From positions 1 through 40,953 of IMG/VR virus record IMGVR_UViG_3300009605_007043: DNA of 40,953 bases; one strand, written 5' to 3'. The stretch is from a virus. The notes beneath the pieces were generated by a model, which was not told where the DNA came from, did not search any database, and saw nothing but the letters and a program-made list of their open reading frames with translations. The translations under genes and the position numbers were made by a program. This document shows positions 23,601 to 33,400 of this stretch, piece after piece; position 1 is the first letter of the stretch, and each line of letters begins with the position of its first letter.

Positions 23601-26286
23601 ATTAATGGGAATCCAAGCAGCTTTTGAAAAGGATGTAGGGTTTTATAAGCCAATTTTAACAATGGGAGGAACGAACGGTCCTTTCACAAAATTTATAGAG
23701 GCTAGTAATGAAGTTGCCGGTACAATGTCGAAGACATATGGTATTAAGTTACAATACAAAGATGGAACTCCAATTGATGAGACAACAGAAGGCGGATTAA
23801 ATCAAGTTATGGCGCAAGGTAAAATTATTGCACCAGCGGTATATTCAGCTTTAACTCAAGCCAATGTTGGTATTGGTGTGAGCGCGAACACAAGTTTAGA
23901 GTTTTTAAGAATATTTGGCGCGCCATCATCCGGAGACACTTTGTCTTTAAATATTAACTTTGGCGACACGACGGGCACGGGAGTACACAATACTTCACCT
24001 CATTCTTCCAAATTATGGTTTGGTCAAGCAAAGTCGATTGAGCATCCAATAAACTCTGATGAAAACCCGGGAGGTGTTATAAATACGATAATCAATACAT
24101 ATAATGATCAAAACAATTATGATATTTTTATTAAAAATCTTACTGGAGATTTACCTTTTTATGCAGAAGTGTTTGATCAAATGATCAAAGAACATGCGGA
24201 ATATATTACAACACAAGGTCTTTTTAAGAAAAGCGTATTTGATACGCTAAATTTAAGCAAAAAAGATCCATGTGATAAGTCATTATTTGATTTTAAACCG
24301 ATTTTTGATGCTATTCCTGAAAATATTAAATTATTACAATGCAGAATTCCTATGTCCGCTATTCCCACGGTACAAGAAATATGTCAAATAAATGCTTTTG
24401 TTGAATTAGCAGTAAAGGTTGTTATAATTAAAGAATTTTTGAGAAGCTTAATGGTGTTTTCTGTTTTCGGGATTAACAGTTTATTGTCGGATAATAACGA
24501 TTCTTTTTATTATAAATATTTAGAAGATCAAATATCTAATAAATTAGATGTCGGCGGAAAATTAACAAAACTTATTGAGAAGTTTTCGTTACCAATTTAT
24601 GCTGCGAAAGAGAAGAAAGCAATTGAAGAAGTTTCAGTTAATGATGTAAAAATAGATATTATTAGTCGTAACACTGATAGCGTTCAGTCTATGTTATATG
24701 AAAAAAATAAACACATTTTGGATAATTCAGCATTAGCTATATTGAAATCAGAATTTGAGGCAGCCGGATCGACACTTGATAAGTATAAACTCATAATACC
24801 TAGACAAGTATTGAAAAATATCATTGATAGTCCCAATGCTAGTTCGGCAGGCGCTGGGCCTTTAATCCTAGATCCCCCGGAAGTAGTTGGTGTTAGTGTT
24901 GACAATAAACAAATTATAATTGAAAGTGGATTTTATTCACAGCACCCTAGATTAACAAATGGCGGCTTTTTTATTGAACAGGGTTTTGATGTTTCGCATA
25001 AGTTTGAAGGAGATAGTAGTGTTTTTACTACGGCAGATTGGGATGATATGATTGAAGGAATGTCTGCTGACCAATCAAGTTATTTGTGGGATAAAGTTTT
25101 GCTGTACCCGCTCGGCCGCGGCATACTTGCGATGTTGTTCGGATCTGGTATTCCAAACCAGAATGATCCAGCTTATACAAAAACTTTGGCTAGTTTAACA
25201 GCTAGTAACATAAAAAGGCTTTCCAATACCGAAGGAAAGATATCTTTGAAGGCGTACGATGCTGCTTATAGCCAGCTCTTTGCAAGAGTCGCGGATAAAT
25301 ATGGCAACAAAGTTCACGTGCTTGAAACATTATTACTAGCACTTGGAATAAAATCAAACTTTGTAGATGATCTTATCGGGAACTTTCCGACTAATAATAA
25401 GCCGAATAAGTTTTTCAAAAAATATAATTTTTATAAGAGCTTAAATATATTAATTCCTGTAACCAGCAATATTATGATTCCAAAATGGACAACTTTAAAA
25501 GAATATTCTGGACCTCCGCAATATACGGCCGGCTTTTTTGAGTCTGTTTTGGATAAAAAATACTTTATACAAGAAGAAGGTGGAACTCTTTATTTTAAAC
25601 TACCTTTGTTGATTTTTTATGATCGAGAAAACTCAACAGTTTCACCCGCGGACACAGTTTCAAATGGAGAATTGTTTTTTCTACCGCCCGGGTCAACGCC
25701 GGCCGGCACAAACGATGGAACTGTTGGATCACCCGTCCGAGCTGCAGCCGATTTTAGGCCCGGGCTAAATACTAGTAATGTTAACCATATTTATACAGCT
25801 ATTAGTACTGATTCAGGATTTAAAGATTTTGTTGACGCCATACAATATAAAGATATGCTTTCATTCTTGGCTATATTAATAGCAGAAATGATAGAAAAAC
25901 AATATCCAGCTTTGCAACCGATGTTTGACGGAACTTTAAACGCAATTTATACCGCTTTAGATACTTTTTTGACTACTGCTAATAGAGACAAAGATCCGGA
26001 GTTTTATCAAAAAACACATTTTAGCACTGAAGATGCTGTTAATGGTGGTATGGATATGAATTGGGTAATGATGATCTTAGAAATGCTTTTAAAAACTTTG
26101 GCGAGCGCAACCGATCCAACTTGGAAAACTCCATGGTTTTTTCCCGGGCCCTTAACCCCAATTGGTATTATAGCTAAAATTTTGGATAGTGGGATGTTAG
26201 AAAAAGACAAGTCTAATGCCATGGAGGATGCTGCCGGGGCACTCAAAACAGATGCTATTAAATGCCCAGAGGAAAGTAATTCTTAA
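20659..26286 (+). CDS. 1875-residue tail/baseplate-region protein (unknown)
   Basis: One uninterrupted frame of 1875 residues; I recognise no family. Near 165-190 a Glu/Ala/Pro linker (AAEAAAGPPAPTPAVPPTTP) separates an N-terminal region of about 160 residues from the rest. Residues roughly 620-1000 are helix-rich with many Lys/Asp/Leu, hydrophobic stretches such as IIQAAASCLLKYLP, and scattered cysteines (CLLKYLP, CEMIF, FLCEG, CALL, CGPP). The later part mixes strands and helices (SGFYSQHPRLTNGGFFIEQG, WKTPWFFPGPLTPIG). Its place between hub and wedge genes supports a structural role, possibly baseplate periphery or tail tube. The ribosome site before ATG 20659 is weak. Confidence 0.8.
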   Translation: MTAIDRWYIKEAFTEVSYQSVLNVWLNASETDKNIDFGSDAWLIDPKSPGAAGKPPVYFQVIIRRPIAEIKALLNNDKFDLASFQNETLVNALKTEAAIIVSNNLTSLENKIEEDPAGYLTVLKQNAYVPYNFYIDPGAESAGSLISFQVLFSYRDKPEKETQAAAEAAAGPPAPTPAVPPTTPDGAVDVKLVEYNAYKFMHWGYSNGQDTLSLVEKALEKAHEANSFDNLEEKYDISFASLNSEMKSLHDLLAKKYFGVTSDARTGEYGDLGKGAHGSGIAEDAPTVDGRLKHAWERGTGDISFGSHEMFRKREVIEFGFTFPGEIPGTTMLGQTIADHLGVGASLVPSAPDDRVTKIARISGYIKPESPLQEKEEELPGVSEYFDPSDPDDPDEFWSGFFWENSGVIVMSPVGINEDLSDQIRFLLYKADEIRSFLAAGFDLESFVLQFIRPTPQKLPRPKEATKVYNKREGDPPYKSSTVLQGEILSDKQKSEIHKSVLQKYNQVGDAAFLNILKNNKTIESIEDVYKKVLNVIPLNSIIQAAASCLLKYLPNTNLKELVCDTVLGEINFEDLDGFVAMMQKHASSPEVSAVLDTIIDPTAVVSGAIGDKSPSVMSAEKNALKARLQDKFKNDFVAKDIICEMIFKAIPSAKDLLKNLQAGSMKDLSKNLPFSKKDIPNIENPAKPIFDSMEKTIGQYKGMALTGDWAIMIKEAILDFVKELIAQLVSKILEEIAFLCEGSSKADFANMNTETAARADGTSIPEYADAPVFPFNPATINDAITDPAVYPELASFVGVPTSLIRDFIDALGKLLTLSEICALLDEDSSDVNVTYLINKIWNSILSLEKFAPLKTALGNKGKLRQFFYILSTKTSKKYCIDKLNGLENTKKLLSNLCGPPSNNALIEDLKNKASDDAIKKLLEQENDIAKSLLDAMHKIKNVDVPPMFCGPDANSAKDPIFPNHQHPSVEYLNKNFMRKILMGIQAAFEKDVGFYKPILTMGGTNGPFTKFIEASNEVAGTMSKTYGIKLQYKDGTPIDETTEGGLNQVMAQGKIIAPAVYSALTQANVGIGVSANTSLEFLRIFGAPSSGDTLSLNINFGDTTGTGVHNTSPHSSKLWFGQAKSIEHPINSDENPGGVINTIINTYNDQNNYDIFIKNLTGDLPFYAEVFDQMIKEHAEYITTQGLFKKSVFDTLNLSKKDPCDKSLFDFKPIFDAIPENIKLLQCRIPMSAIPTVQEICQINAFVELAVKVVIIKEFLRSLMVFSVFGINSLLSDNNDSFYYKYLEDQISNKLDVGGKLTKLIEKFSLPIYAAKEKKAIEEVSVNDVKIDIISRNTDSVQSMLYEKNKHILDNSALAILKSEFEAAGSTLDKYKLIIPRQVLKNIIDSPNASSAGAGPLILDPPEVVGVSVDNKQIIIESGFYSQHPRLTNGGFFIEQGFDVSHKFEGDSSVFTTADWDDMIEGMSADQSSYLWDKVLLYPLGRGILAMLFGSGIPNQNDPAYTKTLASLTASNIKRLSNTEGKISLKAYDAAYSQLFARVADKYGNKVHVLETLLLALGIKSNFVDDLIGNFPTNNKPNKFFKKYNFYKSLNILIPVTSNIMIPKWTTLKEYSGPPQYTAGFFESVLDKKYFIQEEGGTLYFKLPLLIFYDRENSTVSPADTVSNGELFFLPPGSTPAGTNDGTVGSPVRAAADFRPGLNTSNVNHIYTAISTDSGFKDFVDAIQYKDMLSFLAILIAEMIEKQYPALQPMFDGTLNAIYTALDTFLTTANRDKDPEFYQKTHFSTEDAVNGGMDMNWVMMILEMLLKTLASATDPTWKTPWFFPGPLTPIGIIAKILDSGMLEKDKSNAMEDAAGALKTDAIKCPEESNS

Positions 26287-26316
26287 ATAAAACTACTTAT
26301 AAAAAGGGATTAAATT

Positions 26317-26715
26317 ATGGCCATTGGTTTAGATGCTAGCATGCCGTTACGTAGTGATGATGTTTTTGGTTTTTATACCTTATCTCAAACTATAAAAGAC
26401 AACACCAAGCAAAATGTTAAGATGCTGTTATTGACTGCTCCTGGCGAACGCGTGATGCTTCCTACTTATGGCGTGGGTTTAAGAAATTATTTATTTGAAA
26501 ATAATCCTGAATTTGAAATTGTGGAAAAAATACGAACTCAGATGGCTAAATATCTTCCCGATTTAAAAATAGTATCTTTAGAAGTGAGTAAAGGAACAGA
26601 GAGAGAAATTGCACACGCTGGACAACCTTATTTATTAACGGTTAATTTAATTTATTTGATCAAAGGAATCAATTTAAAAGATTCCCTTAGTCTCGTAGAG
26701 ACACAAGTTTCATAG
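26317..26715 (+). CDS. Baseplate wedge protein, gp25/W-like
   Basis: 132 residues. TIKDNTKQNVKMLLLTAPGERVMLPTYGVGLRNYLFE is the GPW/gp25 family signature: the N-terminal helix, then an L(L)xTxxGER-x-P-x-GxGL-x-x-x-x-F block. The remaining segment (IRTQMAKYLPDLKIVSLEV) completes the fold. These proteins sit in the baseplate inner ring and connect tube and sheath. AAGGGA lies about 8 bases before ATG 26317. It directly precedes the gp6/J gene, the usual order in contractile tails. Confidence 0.88.
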   Translation: MAIGLDASMPLRSDDVFGFYTLSQTIKDNTKQNVKMLLLTAPGERVMLPTYGVGLRNYLFENNPEFEIVEKIRTQMAKYLPDLKIVSLEVSKGTEREIAHAGQPYLLTVNLIYLIKGINLKDSLSLVETQVS

Positions 26716-26732
26716 AAGAGGACACAACGCTA

Positions 26733-28526
26733 ATGGCAGAGAAAAAACCAGCAATCAATTACACTAGTAGAGAATTTGCTACTATTAAAAACGATTTAGT
26801 GAATTATGCTAAAAGATATTATCCAGAAAAATTTAGAGATTTTTCCGCTAACTCTTTTGGTTCGTTAATGTTGGATACGGTTTCATATGTGGGCGATATT
26901 TTATCTTTTTATCTAGATTATCAAGTTAATGAGTCTTTTCTTTCCACGGCTATAGAGTATAATAATGTCTTAAAATTAGCTAGACAGTTTGGATATCAAG
27001 CGGCTTTATCTCCATCTTCATATGGGATATTAACATGTTTTGTCTTAATTCCTTCAACGAACGGTACTCCTAATTTTGATTACGCTCCCTTCTTAAAAAG
27101 AGGTAGTAAGTTCAAAACAGCCGGCGGCAATATATTTACTTTAGTTGAAGATATTAACTTTAAAGATGAGGACAAAAATGAAATTGTAGTGGGCGATGTT
27201 GATAGTACCACCGGCGCGCCATTAACTTACGCAGTGCGGGCCCGCGGACAAGCGGTGTCTGGAGAATTAGCAGTACTAAATGTTTCTCTTGGAAATTACA
27301 CTAGATTTAGACAAGTAGAAATCCCCGGTAAACATATAACAGAAGTTGTTTCAGTGATAGATTCTGAAGGTAATAATTTTTATGAGGTCGATTATTTAAC
27401 TCAAAACACAGTATATGTTCCTTTGGTTAATCGAGGTGTTGATAAAAAAACTGTTGCAAACATTTTAAAACCAATTGCCGTACCACGAAGATACACAGTT
27501 ATAAAAGAAAAGAATAAAGTGCTTTTGCAGTTTGGCGCAGGAACTGATGAAAACGAATCGCGCGTATTAGATCCTAGTAACGTAGCCATAGAGCAGCATG
27601 GAAAACAATATATTACTGATGATTCTTTTGATCCCGCTGCATTAATAAAAACTGATCGATTGGGCGTGAGTCCTAGTAATACAATATTAAAAGTAATATA
27701 CAGAATTAATACGACAGCAAACACCAATGCTTCTATTAATACTATTACAGCAGTTTCAGATCCTTTGTTTGATTTTCAAAGCCAATCTAGCTTGAATGCC
27801 GCTTCGGTTGTAACAGTGCGCAATAGTTTGGAAGTTACAAATGAAGAATCTTTTCAAGGAAGCAATCCATTTCCCGTGGCTGATGAAATAAAACAAAGAG
27901 CAATGGGTGTTTATTCGATGCAAAATCGCATAGTCACTAAAGATGATTTCATTGCTGCAGCTTATACAATGCCAGCCAATTTTGGAACTATTAAAAAAGT
28001 AAACGTACTACAAGATACGGATAGTTTTAATCAACGAAATATTAATTTGTATGTTATTTCTCAGGATACTGTAGGAAAGTTAGCAAAAACCAACAATACA
28101 ATAAAAAATAATTTAAAAACTTATTTAACAAGATTGAAAATGATTAATGATTCAATTGATATTTTAGATGCTAATATAATTAATTTGCAAATTAGTTTTA
28201 AAATCGTAGCATTTCCAAATATTAATAAATATAGCGCTTTAGATTCAGCTAAGCAAGCGCTTGAATTGTTCTTTGCTGATAGAAAAGATTATGAAATTGG
28301 AGAGCCATTTGGTATTACCGACATATTTACTGTTTTGAAAAACACCCCAGCGGTATTAGACGTAGTGGATGTTGATGTGATAGTAAAATCGGGCGGCGAT
28401 TATGCCGATTCTAATTTTATTGCTAATAACAACAAAATAGCTGATGGAAGAAAAATATTCTGCCCTCTTAATTCCGTATTTGAAATTAAATATCCTAATG
28501 CAGATTTAGTAGGAACGGTTATATAA
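26733..28526 (+). CDS. Baseplate wedge protein, gp6/J-like
   Basis: 597 residues, near the 660 of T4 gp6. NYTSREFATIKNDLVNYAKRYYPE and ANSFGSLMLDTVSYVGDILSFYLDYQVNESFLSTA are the opening helices of baseplate J/gp6 proteins. The later EIKQRAMGVYSMQNRIVTKDDFIAAAY is the second characteristic block, followed by NVLQDTDSFNQRNINLYV and an FGITDIFTVLKNTPAVLDV C-terminal segment. This protein forms the wedge core that links around the hub. GAGG lies about 11 bases before the start, and the stop overlaps the next start (TAATG). Confidence 0.9.
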   Translation: MAEKKPAINYTSREFATIKNDLVNYAKRYYPEKFRDFSANSFGSLMLDTVSYVGDILSFYLDYQVNESFLSTAIEYNNVLKLARQFGYQAALSPSSYGILTCFVLIPSTNGTPNFDYAPFLKRGSKFKTAGGNIFTLVEDINFKDEDKNEIVVGDVDSTTGAPLTYAVRARGQAVSGELAVLNVSLGNYTRFRQVEIPGKHITEVVSVIDSEGNNFYEVDYLTQNTVYVPLVNRGVDKKTVANILKPIAVPRRYTVIKEKNKVLLQFGAGTDENESRVLDPSNVAIEQHGKQYITDDSFDPAALIKTDRLGVSPSNTILKVIYRINTTANTNASINTITAVSDPLFDFQSQSSLNAASVVTVRNSLEVTNEESFQGSNPFPVADEIKQRAMGVYSMQNRIVTKDDFIAAAYTMPANFGTIKKVNVLQDTDSFNQRNINLYVISQDTVGKLAKTNNTIKNNLKTYLTRLKMINDSIDILDANIINLQISFKIVAFPNINKYSALDSAKQALELFFADRKDYEIGEPFGITDIFTVLKNTPAVLDVVDVDVIVKSGGDYADSNFIANNNKIADGRKIFCPLNSVFEIKYPNADLVGTVI

Positions 28527-30397
28527 TGAGTGTTAAAAGATATTACGCAACAAAAGACAATACCATAACCAACGCTTATAAAGCTAATTTGAATACTCGC
28601 GGCGTTAGTGGCAACATGGGTCAATCAGACATTTTAGAAGTTTTTAGTATATATGGCCAAGTTAGTTCTAGTAGTGGATTATCTTCCGAATTAGCAAGAA
28701 CACTCATTCAATTTGATACAAGTCAAATAACTACAGATAGAGCTGCTGGAACAATTCCGGCGTCTGGAAGTGTAAACTTCTTTTTAAAAATGTACGATGC
28801 TGAACACACCCAAACCACTCCAAAAGATTTTACTCTTGTGGTTAATGCGATGTCTCAATCTTGGCAAGAAGGTCTGGGTTTAGACATGGAAGATTATACT
28901 GATTTAGATGAATCAAATTGGTTATATGCATCAGATGTGGATATTGCAGCCACTGCTTCTATAAAAATAGATGATATTACCCCGCTACCATTCACATTGA
29001 CTTTAAGTGGTACGAATAATAATTATCTTTTTACAGCTGTGGCTTCTGGACCGGGAGAAAACGAATGGGAGGATGGCGCCAATGTAAATGAGTGTGCTAG
29101 CAACCTTAAAGATATTATTAACGAATCAGCAAGCGCCGATTTTGTTGCAGCCGCTAGCGGACTCGGCGCTAATTATGTAAAAGTTTCTGCAGTCGCAGCA
29201 GGAACATCTGGTAATTTAAATGCACTTACCAGTAGCAATACTGATGTTTTATCCTTTGATGAAGTATCCGGAGATAATACCCTTTTACAAGGAGGCAATG
29301 ATTACACCCCATGGACAACAGAAGGTGGAGATTATACTACAGGATCTGATGCTCAACCATTAGAATATACTTTTACACAATCTTTTAGCACCGGTTTTGA
29401 GAATTTAGATCTAGATGTTAGCCATTTAGTTGAAGATTGGATTTCTGAAACTGCTCCAGTAGAAAATAATTATGGCTTCGGAATACAGCTTACGAGCACT
29501 TTAGAACCTGCTATAGCTGAAGAGTCTTATTATACTAAAATGTTTTTTGCAAGAGATTCACAGTATTTTCTTAAGAGACCTGTATTAGAAGCAAGATGGG
29601 ATAGCAGCAAAAAAGATAATAGAGACAGCTTTTATTTAAGCTCTTCGTTAGTTCCCGCAGGGGATAACTTGATGAAGCTTTATCTTTATAATATTGTAAG
29701 AGGTAATTTAACAAACATTCCTGCTATTGGGACTCGTGATATGCTTGTGAGCATTTACAGCGCGAGTCAAGCAGGAGTACCTGCAGGTAGCAAACTTTAT
29801 TCACCAATTGGAGGAGGAGTAGTGGCTACTGGTGATACAAACATTACTGCTTCATATGTTGAAACTGGTATTTATTCGTGTTCGTTTGCATATGTTTCTT
29901 CTAGCATTACAAAGATTATTGATATTTGGCACAGCGGCAGTGGTGGAGGAGATTCTTCTGTACAGTATCATACTGGATCTGCTATTACAATAAAAACGTT
30001 TGATAGCGAAGATTACAACTTTGATCAAAATTATGTATCTAAAATCACCAACTTAAAAGATATCTATTCTACTCGCGAAACGGCTAGGTTTAGATTATTT
30101 GTTAGAAAAAAAGATTGGTCTCCGACTATTTATACTGTATCGTCAAATGCTATAGAAACTTCAATCATTCAAGATGCTTATTATCAAGTGATGAGAGTTT
30201 CTGACGATTTTAAAGTAATACCTTTTGGTACCGGATCTTTAAACTATACGCGTTTATCTTATGATGCTAGTGGTAGCTATTTTGATTTACGAATGAATTT
30301 GTTTGATACAGATACTGTTTATGAAATGAGCTTTACTTATTTAATAAATGGTAACTACGTAGAACAGCCTGAAAAATTTAGATTTAGAGTTGAGTAA
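28526..30397 (+). CDS. DNRLRE-like structural protein with inserted domain
   Basis: 623 residues. DNTITNAYKANLNTRG, MGQSDILEVFSIYG and SELARTLIQFD resemble the opening of DNRLRE-type adhesive domains, and LDLDVSHLVEDWI with YGFGIQL continues that beta-sandwich at about 290-340. Residues about 137-262 (from ASIKIDDITPLPFTLTL to NTLLQGGND) interrupt it with a small Ala/Ser-rich domain. The C-terminal 250 residues are strand-rich (SFYLSSSLVPAGDN, TARFRLFVRKKDWSPTIYTV, EMSFTYLINGNYVEQPEKF). Its position between gp6/J and the giant LamG protein suggests a baseplate or fibre-connecting part. Beta-sandwich architecture is well supported; role inferred. Confidence 0.7.
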   Translation: MSVKRYYATKDNTITNAYKANLNTRGVSGNMGQSDILEVFSIYGQVSSSSGLSSELARTLIQFDTSQITTDRAAGTIPASGSVNFFLKMYDAEHTQTTPKDFTLVVNAMSQSWQEGLGLDMEDYTDLDESNWLYASDVDIAATASIKIDDITPLPFTLTLSGTNNNYLFTAVASGPGENEWEDGANVNECASNLKDIINESASADFVAAASGLGANYVKVSAVAAGTSGNLNALTSSNTDVLSFDEVSGDNTLLQGGNDYTPWTTEGGDYTTGSDAQPLEYTFTQSFSTGFENLDLDVSHLVEDWISETAPVENNYGFGIQLTSTLEPAIAEESYYTKMFFARDSQYFLKRPVLEARWDSSKKDNRDSFYLSSSLVPAGDNLMKLYLYNIVRGNLTNIPAIGTRDMLVSIYSASQAGVPAGSKLYSPIGGGVVATGDTNITASYVETGIYSCSFAYVSSSITKIIDIWHSGSGGGDSSVQYHTGSAITIKTFDSEDYNFDQNYVSKITNLKDIYSTRETARFRLFVRKKDWSPTIYTVSSNAIETSIIQDAYYQVMRVSDDFKVIPFGTGSLNYTRLSYDASGSYFDLRMNLFDTDTVYEMSFTYLINGNYVEQPEKFRFRVE

Positions 30398-30400
30398 AAC

Positions 30401-33400
30401 ATGTCATTAAAAGATTTATTTAAAGGAGTCAAATCTCAATATCTTTCGTCCACTTCGTTAAATGATTTAACGGGCAATCTAGAATCTGTAGACTACATTA
30501 AGTTTTATTTAGAAAACAAAAAAAGATTTATACCTTTAGTAGATTATTCAGAGCCCAAGAACTTTGCGCGTTTTGGTTCAGCAGAAAAATATTATTACGA
30601 TAGTATTAGAAGAACTTTTCAAACTTATCCTTATGATGGCTCTAAAAAAGAGAAAATACTTTGGGAACTTTCTTCTTCTCATTTAGATCTTTATCTTTTT
30701 GAAAATGGTTATCCACGAACTACGGGATATGTTACATTTACATCGGAAAGTTTAACGGCTACTGCTACTTCTACAAATAAAGATTATTGGGGATCATACG
30801 GCGCAGCTGGAACAGCTTCTTATGAATATATTTTTGTTAATGGTGGCCCTCATGAGGGTTCCGGTAAAAGGGTGTATCTTGATCCGGATACTGGCGAAGC
30901 TAAATATCGAAAAAATGCAAACATTTGGGATACCTCAAAAAACAGAGAGTGCAACCTTAAAATTGGCGGTACCGACGGAAACACAGTAGAATTTTGGCTT
31001 AAAAAAGCCGCCTTCGATACTGACGCTACTGAAAAAGAAGTAATTTTTGATATTCATACGACTTCTTCGATTTCTTCAAGCGCTGATTATGGCCGTTTAA
31101 GAGTTGAAATGACTGGCTCAAAAGGATCCGGCGGTACCGGAGGCGCGCCGTTTCTTATAACATATATGTCGGGCACCGCTGGTTTTGCAAATCAAGCTAT
31201 CGGAAGTTCAATAACAAGCGCTTCTATCGCAGATGATAGTTGGCATCATTACACTTTTAGATTCAAAAACACCGGTAGTAATGTAGTTGCTGATTTGTTC
31301 ATCGATGGCGCTCATAATCACCGCGTTACAGCTGGTACAACTGTCGATTATGTAAGTGGAACCATTGTTGGAACATTGGCTGCGCTAGCTACTTACCCTT
31401 CTGGTACTGAAGCCGGCGCACCACAAGCTTATAAAGGCTGGGGTAAGCTTTCTGGCTCTTTAGACGAGTTCAGATACTGGAAGACTTGGAGATCATCTGA
31501 GCAAATTCAAACACGCTGGTTTGATCAAGTTGGAGGAGGTACTAATACTGATGAGGCTAATACTCATTTAGGAGTATATTATAAATTTAATGAAGGCATT
31601 GCATTGGCCTCTTCTATAGATTCCACTGTTTTGGACTATTCCGGCCGCGTGAGCAATGGTACATGGACCGGATATAATTCGAATTATTCGCGCAACACAG
31701 GGTCAGCTATTGATGACGCTAATGCCACTATGACTAACTTTACCGGCAGTGAGTTTCGCGATCCTATTTTATATGCAACTCAGCCAGACGTCGCATCTTT
31801 TTTAACAAACCAACGAAATAAAGGTAAACTGTACGATTATACAAACCCTTCTAACTTATACTATAGTATTCCTACATGGATCTTAGAAGAACATGACGCA
31901 AACAATCCGAATGATGAAGGGTTGATAGGCAATTCTCTTTGGAACTTAATTCAAATTTTAAGTAGCTATTTTGATGATGTGGCCGCGCAGATAAAGTCGA
32001 TACCCAGCATAACTCAGCCTGATTATCGTTCAGTTGTTAGTGGAACTATTGCTGCTAAGCCTATTCCTTTTATGGATAGAGCTTTAGAAGGAAAAGGGTT
32101 CGTTTCTCCGGAAATATTCTCAGGATTAGATGCTTTAGAGGCATTAGAAAATAGAGATAATAACAGCTTATATACTCAAAAGATGTATGATGTTAAAAAC
32201 ACTATTTATCAAAACATATATAATAACCTGCAGTATATTTATAAATCAAAAGGTACAGAAAAATCATTTAGAAATTTAGTCCGTTGTTTTGGAATTGACG
32301 ATGAAATATATAAATTTAACGTTTACAGTAATAATGTTGAATATATTTTTAGAAATAATTATAGGTCGGTCGCTGAAAAGCATAAATTAATTAATTTTAA
32401 TACCATAGCAAATAGCGATGGTACCATATATCAATATTCCAGTAGTTTAAACCCCAACTCTACAAAAACATATATTGCAGCTAGTGAAAATTATGATAGT
32501 TTTACTTCGCCTGAAGCTAGTTTACCTTTTAGTGTAGAGGCAAATGTAATTTTCCCCTTTAGAGGGCAGAGTTACGGAGATGCATCATTGTTGCTTCCTA
32601 ATGCCACAAAGAGAGAAAACAATTACCCAATTATGCAAACTGCTAGTTTGTTTGGGCTACATACCGCCATAGACACCGATCCGGGCGAAACCACATGGGC
32701 TGATAACGATTATGCCAACTTTGTTGTAAAAGCAATTAAACCGGAACTTTATACAAATAAAGCTTATTTTGCTCTTACGGGCACAGCCGGCGGTTTTATT
32801 CATCCTGAACTTATTTCTTCGGAATATAATGATGTATATAATGATACTAATTGGAGCTTTGGTGTATCTTTGTACCCTCAAAAATATCTCAATGCTAATC
32901 AAATTCCAGGCACTTCTGGATCAGCACATGGCACATATGTAGTTGAATTTTCGGGAATTCAAAGCATTTTGGATGTAACGATTAATGAATTTACTGTAAG
33001 TGGTACTATGGACGGCGATCAAGCTATTAAATTTATGGCGTCTCCAAAAAGATTATTTGCCGGCGCTCACAGAACTAATTTTACCGGTTCATTATTAAAC
33101 AGCAGTGAGGTTAAATTTAACAATCTGAAAGTATGGCAAAATAAATTAAGCATTTCAGATTTAAAAGTGCATTCAGCAGATCCAAACAATTATGGTTTAG
33201 CCGATCCAGCACAGAACGCTTATTTGTTTAACTCTTCGATAAATAAAGTATATGTTCCCAACAAAGAAACACTATTATTGTATTGGAACTTCGATAATGT
33301 AACTGGTTCTGACGCTAGCGGAGAATTTATTGTAGAGGATCTTACTTCGGGTTCTATTACTCAAACCCCAAGATATGGGTGGCTATCTGAAATTAACAAG

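Noticed and set aside
26298-26305. TATAAAAA before the gp25/W gene as a T4-type late promoter
   Set aside because: It differs from the TATAAATA consensus, and a start about 12 bases downstream would leave out the AAGGGA ribosome site.
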